Below are positions 1 through 13,280 of a stretch of DNA of 64,000 bases, in pieces (position 1 is the first letter of the stretch; every line of letters begins with the position of its first letter). A program made the translations under genes and the position numbers. Below the pieces are notes generated by a model. That model did not search any database. It was not told the DNA's origin and worked only from the letters and a program-made list of their open reading frames with translations. Source of the DNA: Metellina segmentata (Eukaryota > Arthropoda > Arachnida > Araneae > Tetragnathidae); contig OX375876.1 in NCBI GenBank assembly GCA_947359465.1, positions 65,416,998-65,480,997 on the forward strand. Reading direction: 5' to 3'.

Positions 1-620
1 GGGATCTATTACAAGAGTACTACGGCTCTGCGAGTTTTGATCTTTCGAAGTTTGGTAGCTTTGAATAATTACGAGTAATAAGGGACTTCAAAGCTGTATC
101 TACATTGTGCGTACAATTGTCCAAACGTAAATTTATCTTTCGTGTCTAGAGGGATCTATTACAAGAGTACAACGGTTCTGCGAGTTTTGATCTTTCGAAG
201 TAAAGTAGCTTTGAATATAATTCCGAGTAATAAGGGACTTCAAAGCTGTATCTACATTGTGCGTACAATTGTCCAAACGTAAATTTATCTTTCGTGTCTA
301 GAGGGATCTATTACGAGAGTATCACGGCACTGCATGTTTTGATCTTTCGAAATCTAGTAGCTTTGAATAATTACGAGTATGGAATGACTTCGAAGTTGTG
401 CTAACATTGTGCAGGTAATTGTCCAAACGTGAGTTCATCTTTCTTATCCTGAAGGATATGTTACAAGATTATTAAGGCAGTACGCACGCGTCTTGGTCTT
501 TTGAAGACTGGTAGGTTTGAATAACTGCGAATATGAAGACTTCAAAGTTGTGCTTACATTCCACTGGCAAAAAGTCTAAATATAAATTTATTTTTCCTGT
601 CTTTTAATGGATCTGTTAAA
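1..620. repeat. Tandem array, ~150-bp unit, about 4 copies, open at window start
   Basis: Copies begin at 1, 151, 303 and about 452. Each starts with a GGGATCTATTAC-like sequence and carries TTTTGATCTTTCGAA, TAGCTTTGAATAA and a GTCCAAACGTAAATTTATC-like end. The first two copies are nearly identical, the third is diverged, the fourth is strongly diverged, and a decayed start of a fifth sits near 605. Divergence therefore rises towards the right edge, as expected at an array border. The array runs off the left edge, so its true length is unknown. No coding potential is seen. Confidence 0.93.
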
Positions 621-1689
621 CGTTTAAACAACTATTGACACTCCTTTAAACCCATAATACAATTAAGGGACACACATTTTTGGGTGTCTTGATTAATCTC
701 ACAATCTTTCTTTTAATTTATAATAAGGAAGATACCGAAAAAATCGTTTTCATATTGTTTGACTGTTTAGTAGCAATGAAATATTTGGGTAAACAGCTAC
801 TTGAATCTACTATGAAAAACATCAACACTTCGCTCTGGCCAGTTGGCATTTGTGGTCACCTGGTTTCGAAATACAGTGCCAGATGCGATAGTAGTGTTTA
901 CAAGTTGGGCAAACAATCTCCTACAGAGGTAGCCATACATGTTTTTGCATATGCATATTTGTAGACATACATGTTGTACCCTTTCCCCCCGGCAAGTTTA
1001 CTACCTTTCTACAAATTTATTTTCCCTCGTCGTTTTCAAAATTTTTGTTTGCATGTTGAAAATGCAAAACAACTTAACCATTGTCTGGTCTTAAGTTCTT
1101 GTTGGTTGGGCGGGTCACCTTAATCATAAAATAGATCCCCAGTGTTATCTGCCTCCTCACCTATCGCCATACGTGAACCGTACTATAGGCAAATTTGAAT
1201 AAAGGTGCTTATTAACTATATCCTGCCATTAAACGAGTGTAAGCAATTGGCACTTTCGTGTTTGAGCAGATATGTCCAGTAGGTATATTCTACTTATAAT
1301 TGAAGTGTGGACATTCTCAATAAACTTAGAGCTTAAATTGAAACGTATCTCAACTTAAAAGTGTATTTATCGATAGTATGTATTCTTTTTTTTATTCCGA
1401 TATGAATGGTACCAAAAAATTCTGAGGTGCACTGAGAAAATAAATCAAACCACTCGACTTTATTCATGCATTTTATAGCAGAGTAAATTCAAAGGGACTT
1501 GTGAACAATTCATAAATTCGTATGCATAACATTTGATTAAAGAGTGTCTTCATATTAAACTGCACAAACTTCATAATTTTCAATGAAAACACCGAATTTC
1601 GACGTCAAATTTCAAATTTATAAAAAAATAATTTTTACGTCGAATATCAAGTTTTAAATCATCTAGTTCTATCGTTCTTGGATTATGAG

Positions 1690-2761
1690 TAGGGATTGCA
1701 ATCCGGCCGGATATAATACTAATCCGGCTGGATCCTGCCGGATTGGTACTTTGTTTATAAGTCTATCTAACCAGTTTGTATTTTTCCAAAATAAGCTGAG
1801 TGAAAGTAGGTAAAAAGGAGGATATTATTCCAAATTGACGAAAAGAACGTTTATTTTAGCATTAGAAAATCAACTTTATTAATAATTATTCATATATAGG
1901 AAATGAATCACCAATAATTAATTATAGTAACTATTAGAACTACTAGTAGTAAGTTTTTAAACGATTGATGATGATCAGTCTTAATAGCTTCCTCACCAAA
2001 AAAACATCAGTTTGTTTTATAGGTAGAACTTTTCTATTTGTCTAAAATTAAGTAGTCTCTATCTCTAATGTCGTTGAGCAAATGACATATAAATTGTACC
2101 TAACCATGTCTCATACTAACATAAAAATCTAATCTTTGGCAGGTTTTGGTCAACATAACAAAAAAGGGAACTCCTAATTCTTCTTAATTGCTTAAATCGA
2201 AGTTGTATAGTAATGAAAGTCACTTTTGAATTTGAAAGAACGATCTAAGGAAACAAATCGTATTAATTGTGTCCTCCCCAACCTACTTTTCAATGAACTG
2301 CAAATATAACCAGCGGCCGAGAAGGCCATCTCAGCTTCGACACTAGTTGGTTTAACCGTCATTAAGTAGTCGTACAGAGACAAATATTTTCCTTTGACTC
2401 CATGGAGTAATTTTTTCTTCAGTATTTTCTCAAAATCCGTTTCTTTTCTACAGTTAATCTTTTTGCAAGTCTTCATTTTCTTGCGGAATTTGCTTTTCTA
2501 ATTCCTCTTTATTAAAAATATATTATTGATAATTTAATTTATTATTTTTGCGAGAATTCTCCAAACCGATTATTGAAAAATATAAATCGATTAATTCACA
2601 ATCGATTGCTTTATAAACGATTTTGCGACTTTAAAGTTGGGTTTGAACAATCGATTATTTAATAAAAAAAAATTCGGATTTATCGGATCCGGACCAGATT
2701 TGATAGATGTTGCTGGATCCGGTAGGTAGCCAAATGATGCCGGATTGGATTGCAATCCATA
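1690..2761 (-). mobile_element. hAT DNA transposon, non-autonomous, 1072 bp, intact ends
   Basis: Both ends are visible. The left terminus reads TAGGGATTGCAATCC and the right terminus, reverse-complemented, reads TATGGATTGCAATCC: 15-bp terminal inverted repeats with one mismatch and the YAGGG-like start usual for hAT elements. A perfect 8-bp target site duplication ATTATGAG flanks it (1682-1689 and 2762-2769). Subterminal GGATCC/CCGG-rich motifs recur near both ends. Inside lies the C-terminal remnant of a transposase on the - strand. The element is far shorter than an autonomous hAT (2.5-5 kb), so it is an internally deleted, dead derivative. Confidence 0.93.
2192..2476 (-). pseudogene. hAT transposase C-terminal fragment (dimerisation region)
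   Basis: A 94-codon frame contains PTSVEAEMAFSAAGYICSS followed by LKSRLG, the signature of the hAT C-terminal dimerisation domain. The RNase-H-like catalytic core with its acidic residues is missing, so no active enzyme can be made. It lies inside the hAT element at 1690-2761, which accounts for its origin. The frame is uninterrupted, which suggests fairly recent decay or a short age since insertion. Confidence 0.88.
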
Positions 2762-3608
2762 ATTATGAGTTCCAAAAAAAATTGGAGCACCTAATGTAAA
2801 ATTAGTTTTACCGACTTCTGTTCAATCTTTCTACCTCTGGCTGAAATTTTTATACCTACAAAGGTGTATCGATGTAAAAGAAACCAAACAAATATATAAT
2901 GTTTTTAGTTATATCTTTCGGCAACTATATAGAACATTAACAAATTAACATAATGCATAAACATCGGACAAGAAAAATTTGCATTACCATCGATAAATAT
3001 CTTTTTTTATCGTATTTATACTCTTTCTCTCACTGTTTCATAGTAATTTTCTGTTTGGTGACATATAATTAAATACAACTTTCTCTATTTTTTTACGTCA
3101 AAATAAACGTTTATGAATATAATATTTTGCATATTTGTTGACAAAAGTATTTTGATTAAAATTAAGGAATGTTATTGGAGAGGTGTAAAATAGAAATGAC
3201 GTATGATTAAGTTACTTAACATAGCGTCAATCTCCGTAGGTATGATTTTCTGAAATAAAAGTAATCAGATCCATTTTTCGCAAAAAAAGCTTTTATAAAT
3301 TCATATTTTTTTTTGTTGTCGCTGAGGCTTATCAGTTTATTCCGAATTTTTGTGACTAAAACTCTACAATTATGCTTTGATATTTACAATTATTACTTCA
3401 CTTTTCAATGCAACATCTTTTATTGCTAGATAGCTGGTAATAGTCTACGATTTATGATTTGCCAAAATATGTACGAATGATATGCTTAAATTAGCTCTAA
3501 TTTATTATGGTAAATACGTAATAGCGATATATGTGACCAAGTCTAATCTAATCGTTTATATGAAAAGTTACTCTACTGTTAGTTTCGAAATTAATTTTCA
3601 TTAAACAT

Positions 3609-3827
3609 TAACCCTGCAGGTGGTTTTGACAAGATATCTCGTCCATCAAGATCTGAGCAATTTCGTTAATGACGATATATCACATCATCATAATATTACA
3701 GATTTTTGTGTGATGACGAGATCAAGGTCTGGTCACCTTTTTTTTATAAAATGAGTTGTCTCTCAAGATCTCCTATTAGTTTTGCAAATGACGAGATACC
3801 TCATCGAGATTACCACCAGGAGGGTTA
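3609..3827. mobile_element. TTAA-flanked palindromic element, copy 1
   Basis: Left end TTAACCCTGCAGGTGGTTTTGA; the right end, reverse-complemented, reads TTAACCCTCCTGGTGGTAA. It therefore has about 15-bp imperfect inverted termini inside a TTAA at both ends. Internal copies of the motif GACGAGATATCTCGTC (degenerate here) and of a GATCTGGTCA-like motif are shared with the other copies in this window. TTAA target use with CCC-type ends is the hallmark of the piggyBac superfamily; assignment as a piggyBac-type MITE is inference. Confidence 0.75.
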
Positions 3828-3849
3828 AAGCCTATAAAACAACCCTAAT

Positions 3850-4560
3850 CGCTAAGCTCTCTTGAGTTGTTATTCGTAAAAGAAAAAGACCGAGAGAAGT
3901 TTCATAATTTGACATGGCCGTCTAACACATGAAGTTATATATGTCAAAAGTTACCGTTTTTCGCGAGCTCTAAAAAGACGCCAGGGGGAAAATTCTACTT
4001 TTTTAAAATGAAAAATCATCTCTTAGACACTTCCCGAACGAAATGGGAGTGCTTGTTACGACGTCGGAAATGCGTTTTTAAAAGGAGGCGAAAAACCACA
4101 ATCTTTTCAAACACAGCCGCGAGGGAAACGATTATCAGAATCTCATCAAAACTTGCTAAAAAGATCCTAATTCTGAAAGGTTCACTATCCCTCACCAGAT
4201 TGGCCAACACCCACTTATATTTTCCGCGCTAACAACTTTATGTCTTTCCGAATTTCCAACCTTTGTGAGCGGACCTGAAGGGTATGTAGTCGGCTACAAT
4301 CAATCCGCACAATAGATGGTGGCAGCTTCAATAAGTATCGGACCGAGGCGTTCCCATTGCTCTGGTAGAGGTGTGGTCCGAGTTTATAATTTGTCCAATC
4401 TTGATAAGATCTGGTGACAGGCAGACAAACGGGGTTACCATTCTCTCCCCTCTCCCCTTGCTTAAGAGATGGAAGAAAAAAAAATTAAACGATGGTAAAA
4501 TATAATAAAGAAGAAAGAGCCACACGAATATGTGTAGGAGGTCGCGGATGATTGTTGTTA
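3850..4560. other. GC-richer unexplained block
   Basis: This stretch is visibly richer in C and G than its surroundings and contains no repeat I recognise. Two overlapping open frames on opposite strands (4008-4232 and 4016-4210) look like chance or mutual shadow frames: Arg/Lys-rich, low complexity, no domain. It could be a regulatory element or an untranslated first exon of eya, but no splice donor or promoter motif is decisive. Confidence 0.25.
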
Positions 4561-4859
4561 TGGCAGCACTTGCTCCTGAGTTTTGCAGGGGAAAGGGTTT
4601 GTATGGATCTTCGGAATCATTGGTTGGTGGTGGATTTGTAAGGGGGATTTGCTGATGCTTGCGTGATGGATGTGCTATATGAGACTTGATTTGTGAATCT
4701 AGGATTATAGGTCGCTGTGGTATGTATAATTTTCGTTTTTTTTTTTTGTCACAAAATGTCAGCAGCCTTCAGGAAAGTAAATTGTATTAAGGATTTTTTT
4801 TAATTGAAGCAGATGTTTATCTATTGATTTAGAGATCCAGGTATGGATATTAATTAAGT

Positions 4860-5780
4860 AAATTTTCGGTTCTCTTATCCTCATAACTGAATGTACGTAT
4901 TTGTTAGAGTCAAAACAATTATTAATAGGATTATACGTATCTGATTTAGCAAACGCAAATAGTATAATGAGATTGCCTTTACTCACTTTAGTCAAAACAG
5001 TTGTAAAGAGAACCTATTAAACCGAAGCCATGAGTAATGACCACAGTATTAAGTTATGTTAGAGTCAAAAGGATTAGTATAATAAGACTGTTATTGCCTA
5101 TTTGAGTCAAACAATAGCAATGAGAATATACGTAACTATTAAACCGAAGTAAATAGTAATGAGAAAGCATGTCTTATAGTCAAAACAATTGTTACAAGAA
5201 TGTGCGCGTACCTATTGGAACAAAACAATAGTAATGAGTACATACGTACCTGTTCAAGTCGAAACAATTAGGAACATAAATGTACTTACCTATTAGAGCC
5301 AAAACAATATCAATGAATACATAAGTAACTGTTAAATCGAAGCAATTAGTAATGAGAAGGCGTGTCTTCTTAGAGTAAAATCGGTGATGGGAATGTATGT
5401 ACATGTTAGAAATGAGCCAAACACAATAATGATGAGTATGTATGTACCTATTAGTGTTAACACAATAGTTTTAAAAACGTATGTATTCGAGTCAAAGACA
5501 TTTAGTATTGGGAATGTATGAATATAGGTGCATGTATCCAATTATTACGTCATTCTATAATACATACCTATTAGAGATAAACCAATAGTAATGAAAATGT
5601 ACTTACCTATTAGAGTCAGAACAATTATTAATAAATATGCAAATATCTAAACGTGTCAAAACGTTAACATCCACTTACTGAAGATAAAACAATAGTAGCC
5701 AGAATGTATGTACCTACTAGAGAAAAACTATTTGTAAGACTACTTGTTAGTCAAAACAATTAGTTAAGATGTATGTAATT
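4860..5780. repeat. Degenerate minisatellite, ~55-65-bp unit
   Basis: A motif close to TTAGAGTCAAAACAAT, followed by AGTAATGAGAATGTACGTACC, recurs about 14 times with strong divergence (for example near 4907, 5058, 5177, 5297, 5450, 5570, 5613 and 5750). Unit length varies and several units have lost one of the two blocks. The short open frames on the - strand in this interval are products of the repeat, not genes. Confidence 0.8.
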
Positions 5781-7407
5781 GAATTCGTTCGGTTTGGAAG
5801 TTTTGAGAATTCCAAGGCTTTCCATTCCATTAATTTGTTAACATTAAGAAAAATGAATCTATTTCGTAAATTCAGTAACTTTCCGGGTAGATGTTAAGTC
5901 AGGTTGGGTTTGTAAACAATTATATTAACACCTTTAAATGATCAGAAACACTCTTCCTCTGAGTTATGTTGCATATAAATAAAAAAGAGATTTGTTCTTT
6001 TAAAATTTACGGGGAGTAAACTGAAAAATGAAATAACCAGAAATTAGATGTCTAAAGAATTTTCAGCTATTGATCATTTCAACAAAATAGCTCATTTAAG
6101 TAACTTTTCAAAAATCTAACTGCTAACTTTAATGAAAACAAAGAAAGGAACAGAAAATGCATGAACAAGCTTATTTTTATTTTTCATTTACTATTTAATA
6201 ATACCCTATGTTGGATTATTTTCTTTTTACTTCACTGATTAAATTTTTATCCGTATGATAGAGTTCAATATCAAATGGTATTTGTTTTAAAATGCAGGAC
6301 TTCTTCACTTGAAAAATTCTATCTATTCATTAAATAATCTGTTTTAAATAACGAATAACAACCGTCTCTTCACAGGGAAACAAAAAAGATCACGAAGAAA
6401 TACATTATTTTAATTGTTTTTCACATTCGAAGAAAAATAATTTGATTTCAAGAAATGTGTAATGGAAAAGTTAATATTAAACTCAGAAATACTGACAATT
6501 CTCCGATGTAATTTTTCCGGGGCTGATTAACTTTGTTTTCTTTACTTTTCATCTTTGCTTTAATATTTTCTAATTTAATTTTTCTATTGTATTTAAAAAA
6601 TTTTAAAAAGCTCTAATATATTGAAAATATTTTAAAAAGCAGTCTAGGAAAATTAAATCTGAGGGAAAATCAAATTATGAAACTTTTTTATTTGTAACTT
6701 TATTCTTGATTGGTTTACACTTCGAATATGATTTCTGATTTAATTTTTTTCCTTCAGTCACGGAATTTATTTTTGCAATTCAGTAAAGATGAAGAAATTG
6801 ATGTATTTAAGCAATCAGAGAGGTACAGTTAAAAACTGATTTTTGCAATTTCTTTTAAAATTTTTAGATGAGTGTTATTCGAAATTCGACTTTGCTAATA
6901 GCGATACCTAAACTTCATCTACCCTTTGCCATAGTTTCTTTCAGCGCATTAAAGCGTTATGTGAAGATATTTTTTCAAGATTTCGAGTATTTGTTAATGA
7001 ATAATAGAAAATAAAATAATATGATATAAATGCCTAAGAAATTTCACTATGCGAAGTATTAGAGAAGATGCACTTCAGCTACACCACCTCAAATTCTTGA
7101 GCCATCGGTTTATTCCACTTATAATATGAAATGTATTGGTTCTTAACTAGAACTTCATTAATCGGAAATCTATTTTAATGATTCACTACAATCGTCATTC
7201 CGCAAAAATTGTTAATTTACCTCATGGACTAAATATTTAACTGAGTTGCTAAAATTTGATTAATTTAAAGGTTGTTTAAAAATTAAATACTGTTCCACTG
7301 TTCAACCACACTAGTGCCTAGCAAACTGTAAACCGAGGCATTTTAGCGTGCCTCAAAGAAATGGCAATTATGCAGTAACATACATTCCGACACGAATTTT
7401 TATTTAA

Positions 7408-7607
7408 TACTCCTAATGGTTTCGACGAAATATCTCGTCAAATAATTTTGGGAATTACGAGATATCTCGTTATGAAGATGCTACTGAATTTTCATGTGTA
7501 CTGACGAGATCATGCATCTGGTCAGTTGTTTCTAATGTCAAGATATGTCGTCCATCAAGATCAGTTTAGTGAATGGTAAAATTCCCGAGATAACTACCAG
7601 GATGGTT
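7408..7607. mobile_element. TTAA-flanked palindromic element, copy 2
   Basis: Follows a TTAA at 7404. The left end CTCCTAATGGTTTCGACGA and right end ACTACCAGGATGGTT match the termini of the other copies in inverted order. Internal near-palindromes TACGAGATATCTCGTTA and AAGATATGTCGTCC, and the TCTGGTCAGTT motif, are family features. The copy is old and eroded. Confidence 0.7.
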
Positions 7608-10394
7608 GACTAGTTTCAATGGATTGGATTAACACGACAGTCAAGACTTGATATCTTAATTTCCGTTGGTCATTTCCAGTGTTCATTTCACAATGGCACG
7701 TCTGAGCAGAAAACCCAGGAAAATCTAGAGTGAAAAATCCTCTATTTATGCCTACTTTCATACACTCCTTACCGCTTCAACTGATGAACAATGTATACTA
7801 TACTAAGAGGATACCATAGACATTTTCACTTTTTTTTTATATGGAGGTTAGTGCATTTTAACAGACTAAATCGTTCCACAGATGCCTTTCAGTTCTAAAC
7901 GCTAAACGTTCCTTCCACTTATCTTATGTGATATAGTTGTTCAAACGGAGGATTTTTTTAAAAGCTATATGCAATTAATGATGAAAACTTCCCTTCTACG
8001 TCGATTCCATTAAAAGTGTAAATTAGTTTTAATTTACTTTGATGGAATGAAACTGGAAAACATCAGTTTGTAAAGATTACAAGCGTTAAGGATACGATGA
8101 ACCCTAGGTGAGTACGTTTTATGACTGGAGCAATAAAAACTAGTGTGTGAATCTGTGAAGTGTTCAGAGAGGAAAACCCTATTAAGCTGAAGATGCTACA
8201 CTGCCAATGAGTCGCTGCGAACAACTAAAGAAAGGACATACAAAATGTACTCAATACTGATATACCGTGTTCCTTAAACAATTTCAAATCTTTTCTCGTT
8301 TTGAAACCTTGACTTGATTCGCTACCTACCATTTTCGAACCACTGTGGAGGACATTTACAATTTAAAGTAGCAACTCATATCTCAAGACATTTGAAGATA
8401 GAAGTTTCGTGGTTGATCCAGTCCTCTTTTACTCGAAATCTGGTACCGATTGTATAACCATAATGATCATTAACTCTTAGCAACAATGATTGCTTTTTTC
8501 AATTGTTTTCAGATATGTCCGTGTTTTCTTCAGTTGTGTGATTAACAAAACTTCCATTCATACTATGATTAAACTAGATTCAAAACCTATTTTTCACTGC
8601 CATGGTTTTCAGTTCGAAATGCTTCGTGGATGATTCGGACTCTCAATACGTTCCTGCCGTGTACTCTAAACTTGTCTCGTTTTTGTGATATCTTGATTTG
8701 ATTCGTTACCTTTTGGTTACGAACTACTTGGTAAGAAATTTACGTTTCAATATATTATTACACCATGCTTCTTATTGCGTTGTTAAATATTGTTAAAACA
8801 CATGTTAAATATTTCACTCATCTTAATGAAACCTTGATTCGCTATATACTGGTTTCGAATTACTGTAGACCGAGATGGACTGGGAGAATTAAGTTCTTGT
8901 ACCTCCAAGACCACTTGCTCACTTTATAGAGTACGACAGAGAACTCCCTAAAAGCAAAAAGGAAACGAATTAAAAGGGGACGAACAGAGCAATGCTAAAG
9001 TAAATTCTACAAATCAAAAATGGCATTCTTTGTCAAAAGTAACTATCAAAAATTTAACTATTTGGTAAAACCTTGAAAAAGACAACTCAACGGTGAAAAA
9101 TAATACCCCTGAAGATCTTTCAAGGCATACACTTTGTTTTTGTTAAAATGAAATTGATAGTTTTGAATTGATGAGGATTTCTGACATTGCTGTTCATCTT
9201 TCATTTATTTACACTATTACTATTTACAATTTAAGTAATTATAATGTTAGACTTATGCAAACTGTCATCATCTTTCAATTTTACATCTGATCTTAATCAG
9301 AACTGGGTGACATTTTATACAAAATATATATGCGCAGAAGCTTGTGCGTGTGAATTCTATATACGCTGTTCTGGTCCACCACAGGGATCGTACGAAATTT
9401 TACACAGCATTCGATGAAATCGATGAAAAAGTTGCAATATGCAATTGACCTACTGGACCTCGAATTCTCATATGGCTAATTCACCTCACCTATATGGAAG
9501 ATATATACATTTTAGTGTATGCATAAGTGTTGTACTGTACTGAGCTCTTAAAATATGCTTTTCTTAAAGAGTTTCGGCTATACCATTGTCAGGAAGTCAG
9601 TTAGGAAGGACCCAAAGTTAGAAATTTAATATTATAAAAATTGAATATTTAGTGTGCTAGGTAGTTGAATTTACGTCCCACTGGTGCAGCACAATGGAGA
9701 TTTAATGCGCACGTTAAATATGTTCTAATACACCCATAATAGTTTGTGTATACATTTAAATCAACTCCATTTCGTAGATGTATCGCTGACTTGTAAAAAA
9801 AAAAATTACACGAAAATACAAAATTTTGCAACTAAGCATAGATTAAGCATCATTTTAAACCTGAATTTCAAAATTCAGAAGCTTGATGAATTCTTCATTT
9901 TCATATACACCAAAGATTTCAAGGACTATCCAAAAAATATTTCAACTAATAAATTAAAACATTTTCAAATGAAATAATGTCAAAAATCTCAATAGCAGAA
10001 AAACACATTTTTGTAGTGGATTTACAAAACTTGTGTACCGTATCTTTGATATTGCTGCATACGTAAATCCGTGAAAAATGATCATAAATTAAAAATTCTT
10101 GCTATCCTCAGTATTTGATATTTAGTAGTTCTTAACTCTTAAAAAAAATAGATTTTGGAGGTTTTAAAAGTACACGTCAATGAAGATCAAACGAAGAAAA
10201 AATTCATATCTTCACATTTCGTAGTGAATGGTTTACCTTCAGACTACGGCCGTTACAGCAGTTGTACCTTAAAAGTTATAAAGCATCCCGACAAAAAAGA
10301 ATCGCGTCTGTTATATCAATAGCTGTAGTCAAAAGGTTATTATAATGCATAGGTTACAAAATGCATAGAACTATAAACGCGTAGAATAAAAGCA

Positions 10395-10762
10395 GGTAGT
10401 TGATTAACGCTACGCTGGAGCAACACACGAGCTATTGGTAACGGACCGAGTATCTAGATATTTTAATTAAATTCCACTGGGCAACACAACGGGCTATTGG
10501 TGACGGTCCGGGATCAAACCTGAAGGGAAAGAACCGATAACAATGACGAGTAATTTTAAACCATTGTCAGATGACGAATTAACACCTGAGTTAGCACCCC
10601 AATCTCCAAATTTCCACACCACGCCAGCGTACGGGCATTTGAGGCCACGACAGATTTAATGTGCACCAGCCCACGTGTATACGATGGCGGACTGAATTCC
10701 GAACTCGCAATCCTCCGGATGCTAATCTGCTATTCTTCCAATCGGGTTACCACGGCCCGCGT
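10395..10762 (-). mobile_element. SINE-1 copy (tRNA-headed), with duplicated 3' end
   Basis: Reverse-oriented SINE-1. The family consensus seen in this window has a tRNA-like head ending in a B-box (GGTTCGAATCC-like), a body with GTGGTGTGGAAGTTTGGAGAGTGG and ACCGTGGTTCAAAATTACGAGG, and a tail near GTTGCTCCAGTGCGACGTTAAT. Here the tail region occurs twice, about 10395-10460 and 10465-10530, before one full body and head. The G-run and open frame that follow are unrelated. Confidence 0.85.
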
Positions 10763-10959
10763 AGAATAGGATTTTTGCTAATTAATACCAGAAGCTATGA
10801 CTTTCGGTTGTGTGTGTGGGGGGGGGGGGGACTTGAGGCCCAGAAAGCCCCCTCCCCTGGTTAAATCACTTTTCCCATTGATGAATCCTGGATTCAACTC
10901 GGTTCTATCTGGTTTCATGCCACCGTGAAAGAAAGTTTCATTTTAACGTACCAGTTTAT

Positions 10960-11300
10960 CACACCGTTCCTCAAACAACATTTCTCGAATCTCGTCTCTT
11001 GACGAACCCTGAAGAATGAGCCTCATCTGCCTTCAAGAAGAAAAATTGCGCAGCTTGGCGACGATCTTGGATGGAAACAAAGCAAAAAAGAACTGGATAA
11101 TGGGAAGAAAAACGCTGAGCCGACGACAGAGGGGCGTTTCCGCTAATGCAGATGGCGCTGCATACCATGATTAAGCGACACCTTGGCCTTTCCTGTGACA
11201 GGAAAGTTCTCGAAATATTTTGAGAGCGTTTTCGGAGCTCATTTAGTTTTTTCCTAGCAGTGAAAATCTTACAAGTACATGTCAGGATGTCGTGTATCAA
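10960..11300. other. GC-richer unexplained block, candidate conserved non-coding element
   Basis: Non-repetitive, GC-richer sequence between AT-rich DNA and after SINE-1. It contains CAGATGGCGCTGC and CATGATTAAG motifs, and a 109-codon - strand frame without a recognisable domain. Its low repetitiveness and composition suggest a regulatory element, but this cannot be shown from one sequence. Confidence 0.25.
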
Positions 11301-11654
11301 TAAATCACTTCACTATAGTAGGTCTAATAATTCAACGGGTTTTTTTCTCTGTCGCTTCTCCATCTTGTGACACATTGTACGACTTGGTTATTTAAATGTG
11401 CTCTTATGCTTGTTTTTTGTTTGTATTTTTCCACGAGCAGGGCATATTTCTGTTTTGAACTTTTTTTGAAAGCGGCATTCTTTGATGTTTTAATGGTGTT
11501 ACTGGGAAATTTTTCCTACTGAGTGAATGATACTGGAGACTTCTATGAGCACAACTCTGCCTGTATGGGTTTTTCTTCACAGGGCCTTTTTGATATTTTA
11601 TGGTTTTACAGGACCTTCATTGTTAAATAGCATGCATGATTACAACTATTTAAG

Positions 11655-11760
11655 CCAGAGGTCGCCAAACCTCTTTGACCGTCAATCCCCTTTAAGAGTT
11701 TCTTGACTTTTGATCGACCCCTCTATTTTACTATTACGTAATTATAACAGTACAGAAAAA
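11655..11760. mobile_element. Possible solitary hAT-type terminus
   Basis: CAGAGGTCGCCAAACCT followed by a GACCGTCAATCCCC motif resembles the ends of several hAT elements (the CAGNGGTCGCCAACCT type). I found no matching inverted end nearby and no target duplication, so this may be a broken copy or a chance resemblance. Confidence 0.3.
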
Positions 11761-12830
11761 AAAGACGCTTATGTGAGTTTTTAGATAGTTTATTTTATAG
11801 CTAGTGTGTTTTGTATGTATAATATATTATATATTATTATTTAACGTCAAAGGGATACTTTTTGTTTTTAATGTCATTAACATTGCATTTTGATATTAGA
11901 CTAATAAATAATATATACAATTTTAGTTAGATACGTGGAATAGTATAAATTATTTCGACCTAATACAGAAATTTGCAAGTGCTAAATTGAGAAAGGTGCC
12001 CGTTTAGTATGTTCATTTTTTTTATGAAATTGAGATTTGTTGTTTAATAAGAATCTACTTATCGAATAAATGTTTTCTTTTTTTAAACCAAAACACTTAT
12101 CATAATTCCTACAAATAAGCAAAATGTAGCATCTATGTCGCGTAATTGATCGGTTAACCGACTGAATTGAAGGTGCTTTGAAATTTATGGCGAGGGCGCA
12201 ACTAGGGGAAATCTCGTGCCTCCTAGAAAATGCTCTAGGACCGTTACTGTATACAATTTACTTGCGTTGTCTATATGAAGCGTGTACTTCTTGGCTCATG
12301 ACAAGAGTAGCAATGTTTGGTTCAAAACTAATAAGTTTTAGCCGTAAATCGTCACGGAATTTTATATTCAATCCTAATTGCGTTGTCATTTAGGATGGAT
12401 GTGATCCAAGGTAACCAAATTAAATGTTACCCGCACAATGATTTTATCGATCCCTAACAATGTTATATCGACCATTTAAGCGATCACTGACTTAAGCCAT
12501 TCCATTTTCTTGAATCTTTGCTCTGAGAGTGTATAGTAAGTACTGTCTCTACCACAATGGTCTTCACAAATTTTGCGACCTTCTGTGCCTCAGAAACAGG
12601 TATTTTCCCATTTATATATGAGATACTTGAAGAAATCCATTCATTTGTCTCATTACCGCACTTAACGATAAATTGAAAAATATTTTTGATTTTTTTACAT
12701 GTTATAGAGCTGACGCAAGAGTCTAAAAGGCGACTTTTCTTTGTCTTTCAACCTTGGCGATTAGAAGTATCTTTTTAAAGCAATATCGTCTCAAAAAGTT
12801 TTAATTTCAAAATTTGGGCGACTATTCAAA

Positions 12831-13125
12831 AACTACCTCCAAACTTAACCAATGGTTCATATAGTAGTTACTATTTTCAATCAATAGTGGGCGGTTAGTT
12901 GTAGTTAAATAGTCGCACTGGAACAGAACCTACCTCCACACTTCACCAATGGTTCATACAGTAGTTCCTATTTTCAATCAATAGTGAGCGGTTGGTTGTA
13001 GTTGAATAGTCGCACTGGAACAGAATTTACCTCCACACTTCACCAATGGTTAATATAGTAGTTCGTATTTTTAATCAATAGTGGGCGGTTGGTTGTAGTT
13101 TGTAGTTGAATAGTCGCACTGGAAC
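12831..13125. repeat. Three tandem ~97-bp units built on a SINE-1 tail
   Basis: The unit CTACCTCCACACTTCACCAA ... TCAATAGTGGGCGGTTGGTTGTAG ... AATAGTCGCACTGGAACAGAA starts at about 12831, 12929 and 13027. The unit end, TAGTCGCACTGGAACAGAA, is the reverse complement of the SINE-1 tail, so tandem duplication seems to have begun at the junction of a SINE insertion. Confidence 0.88.
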
Positions 13126-13280
13126 AGAACAACGGGCTATTGTCTACGGTCCTTGATCAATGTTAGCTCAGGTGTTGTCATCGTCATCTGACCGTAGTTT
13201 GAAATTACGAGGTGTCCTTGGATCTTTCTCTTCGGGATTCGGATCCAAACCGTTGCTAATAGCCCATTGATACCTCTTCG
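13105..13280. mobile_element. SINE-1 fragments in head-to-head arrangement
   Basis: 13105-13160 is a reverse-oriented SINE-1 tail (CGCACTGG ... ACGGGCTATTG ... CGGTCC). From about 13164 the sequence switches to the forward body (AGCTCAGGTG ... CATCTGACCGTAG ... CCTTGGATCTTTC ... AATAGCCCAT). The fold-back could be a nested insertion or an inversion. Confidence 0.75.

Noticed and set aside
10661..10864. 67-codon + strand frame
   Set aside because: It runs through a reverse SINE-1 and a G homopolymer; no domain.
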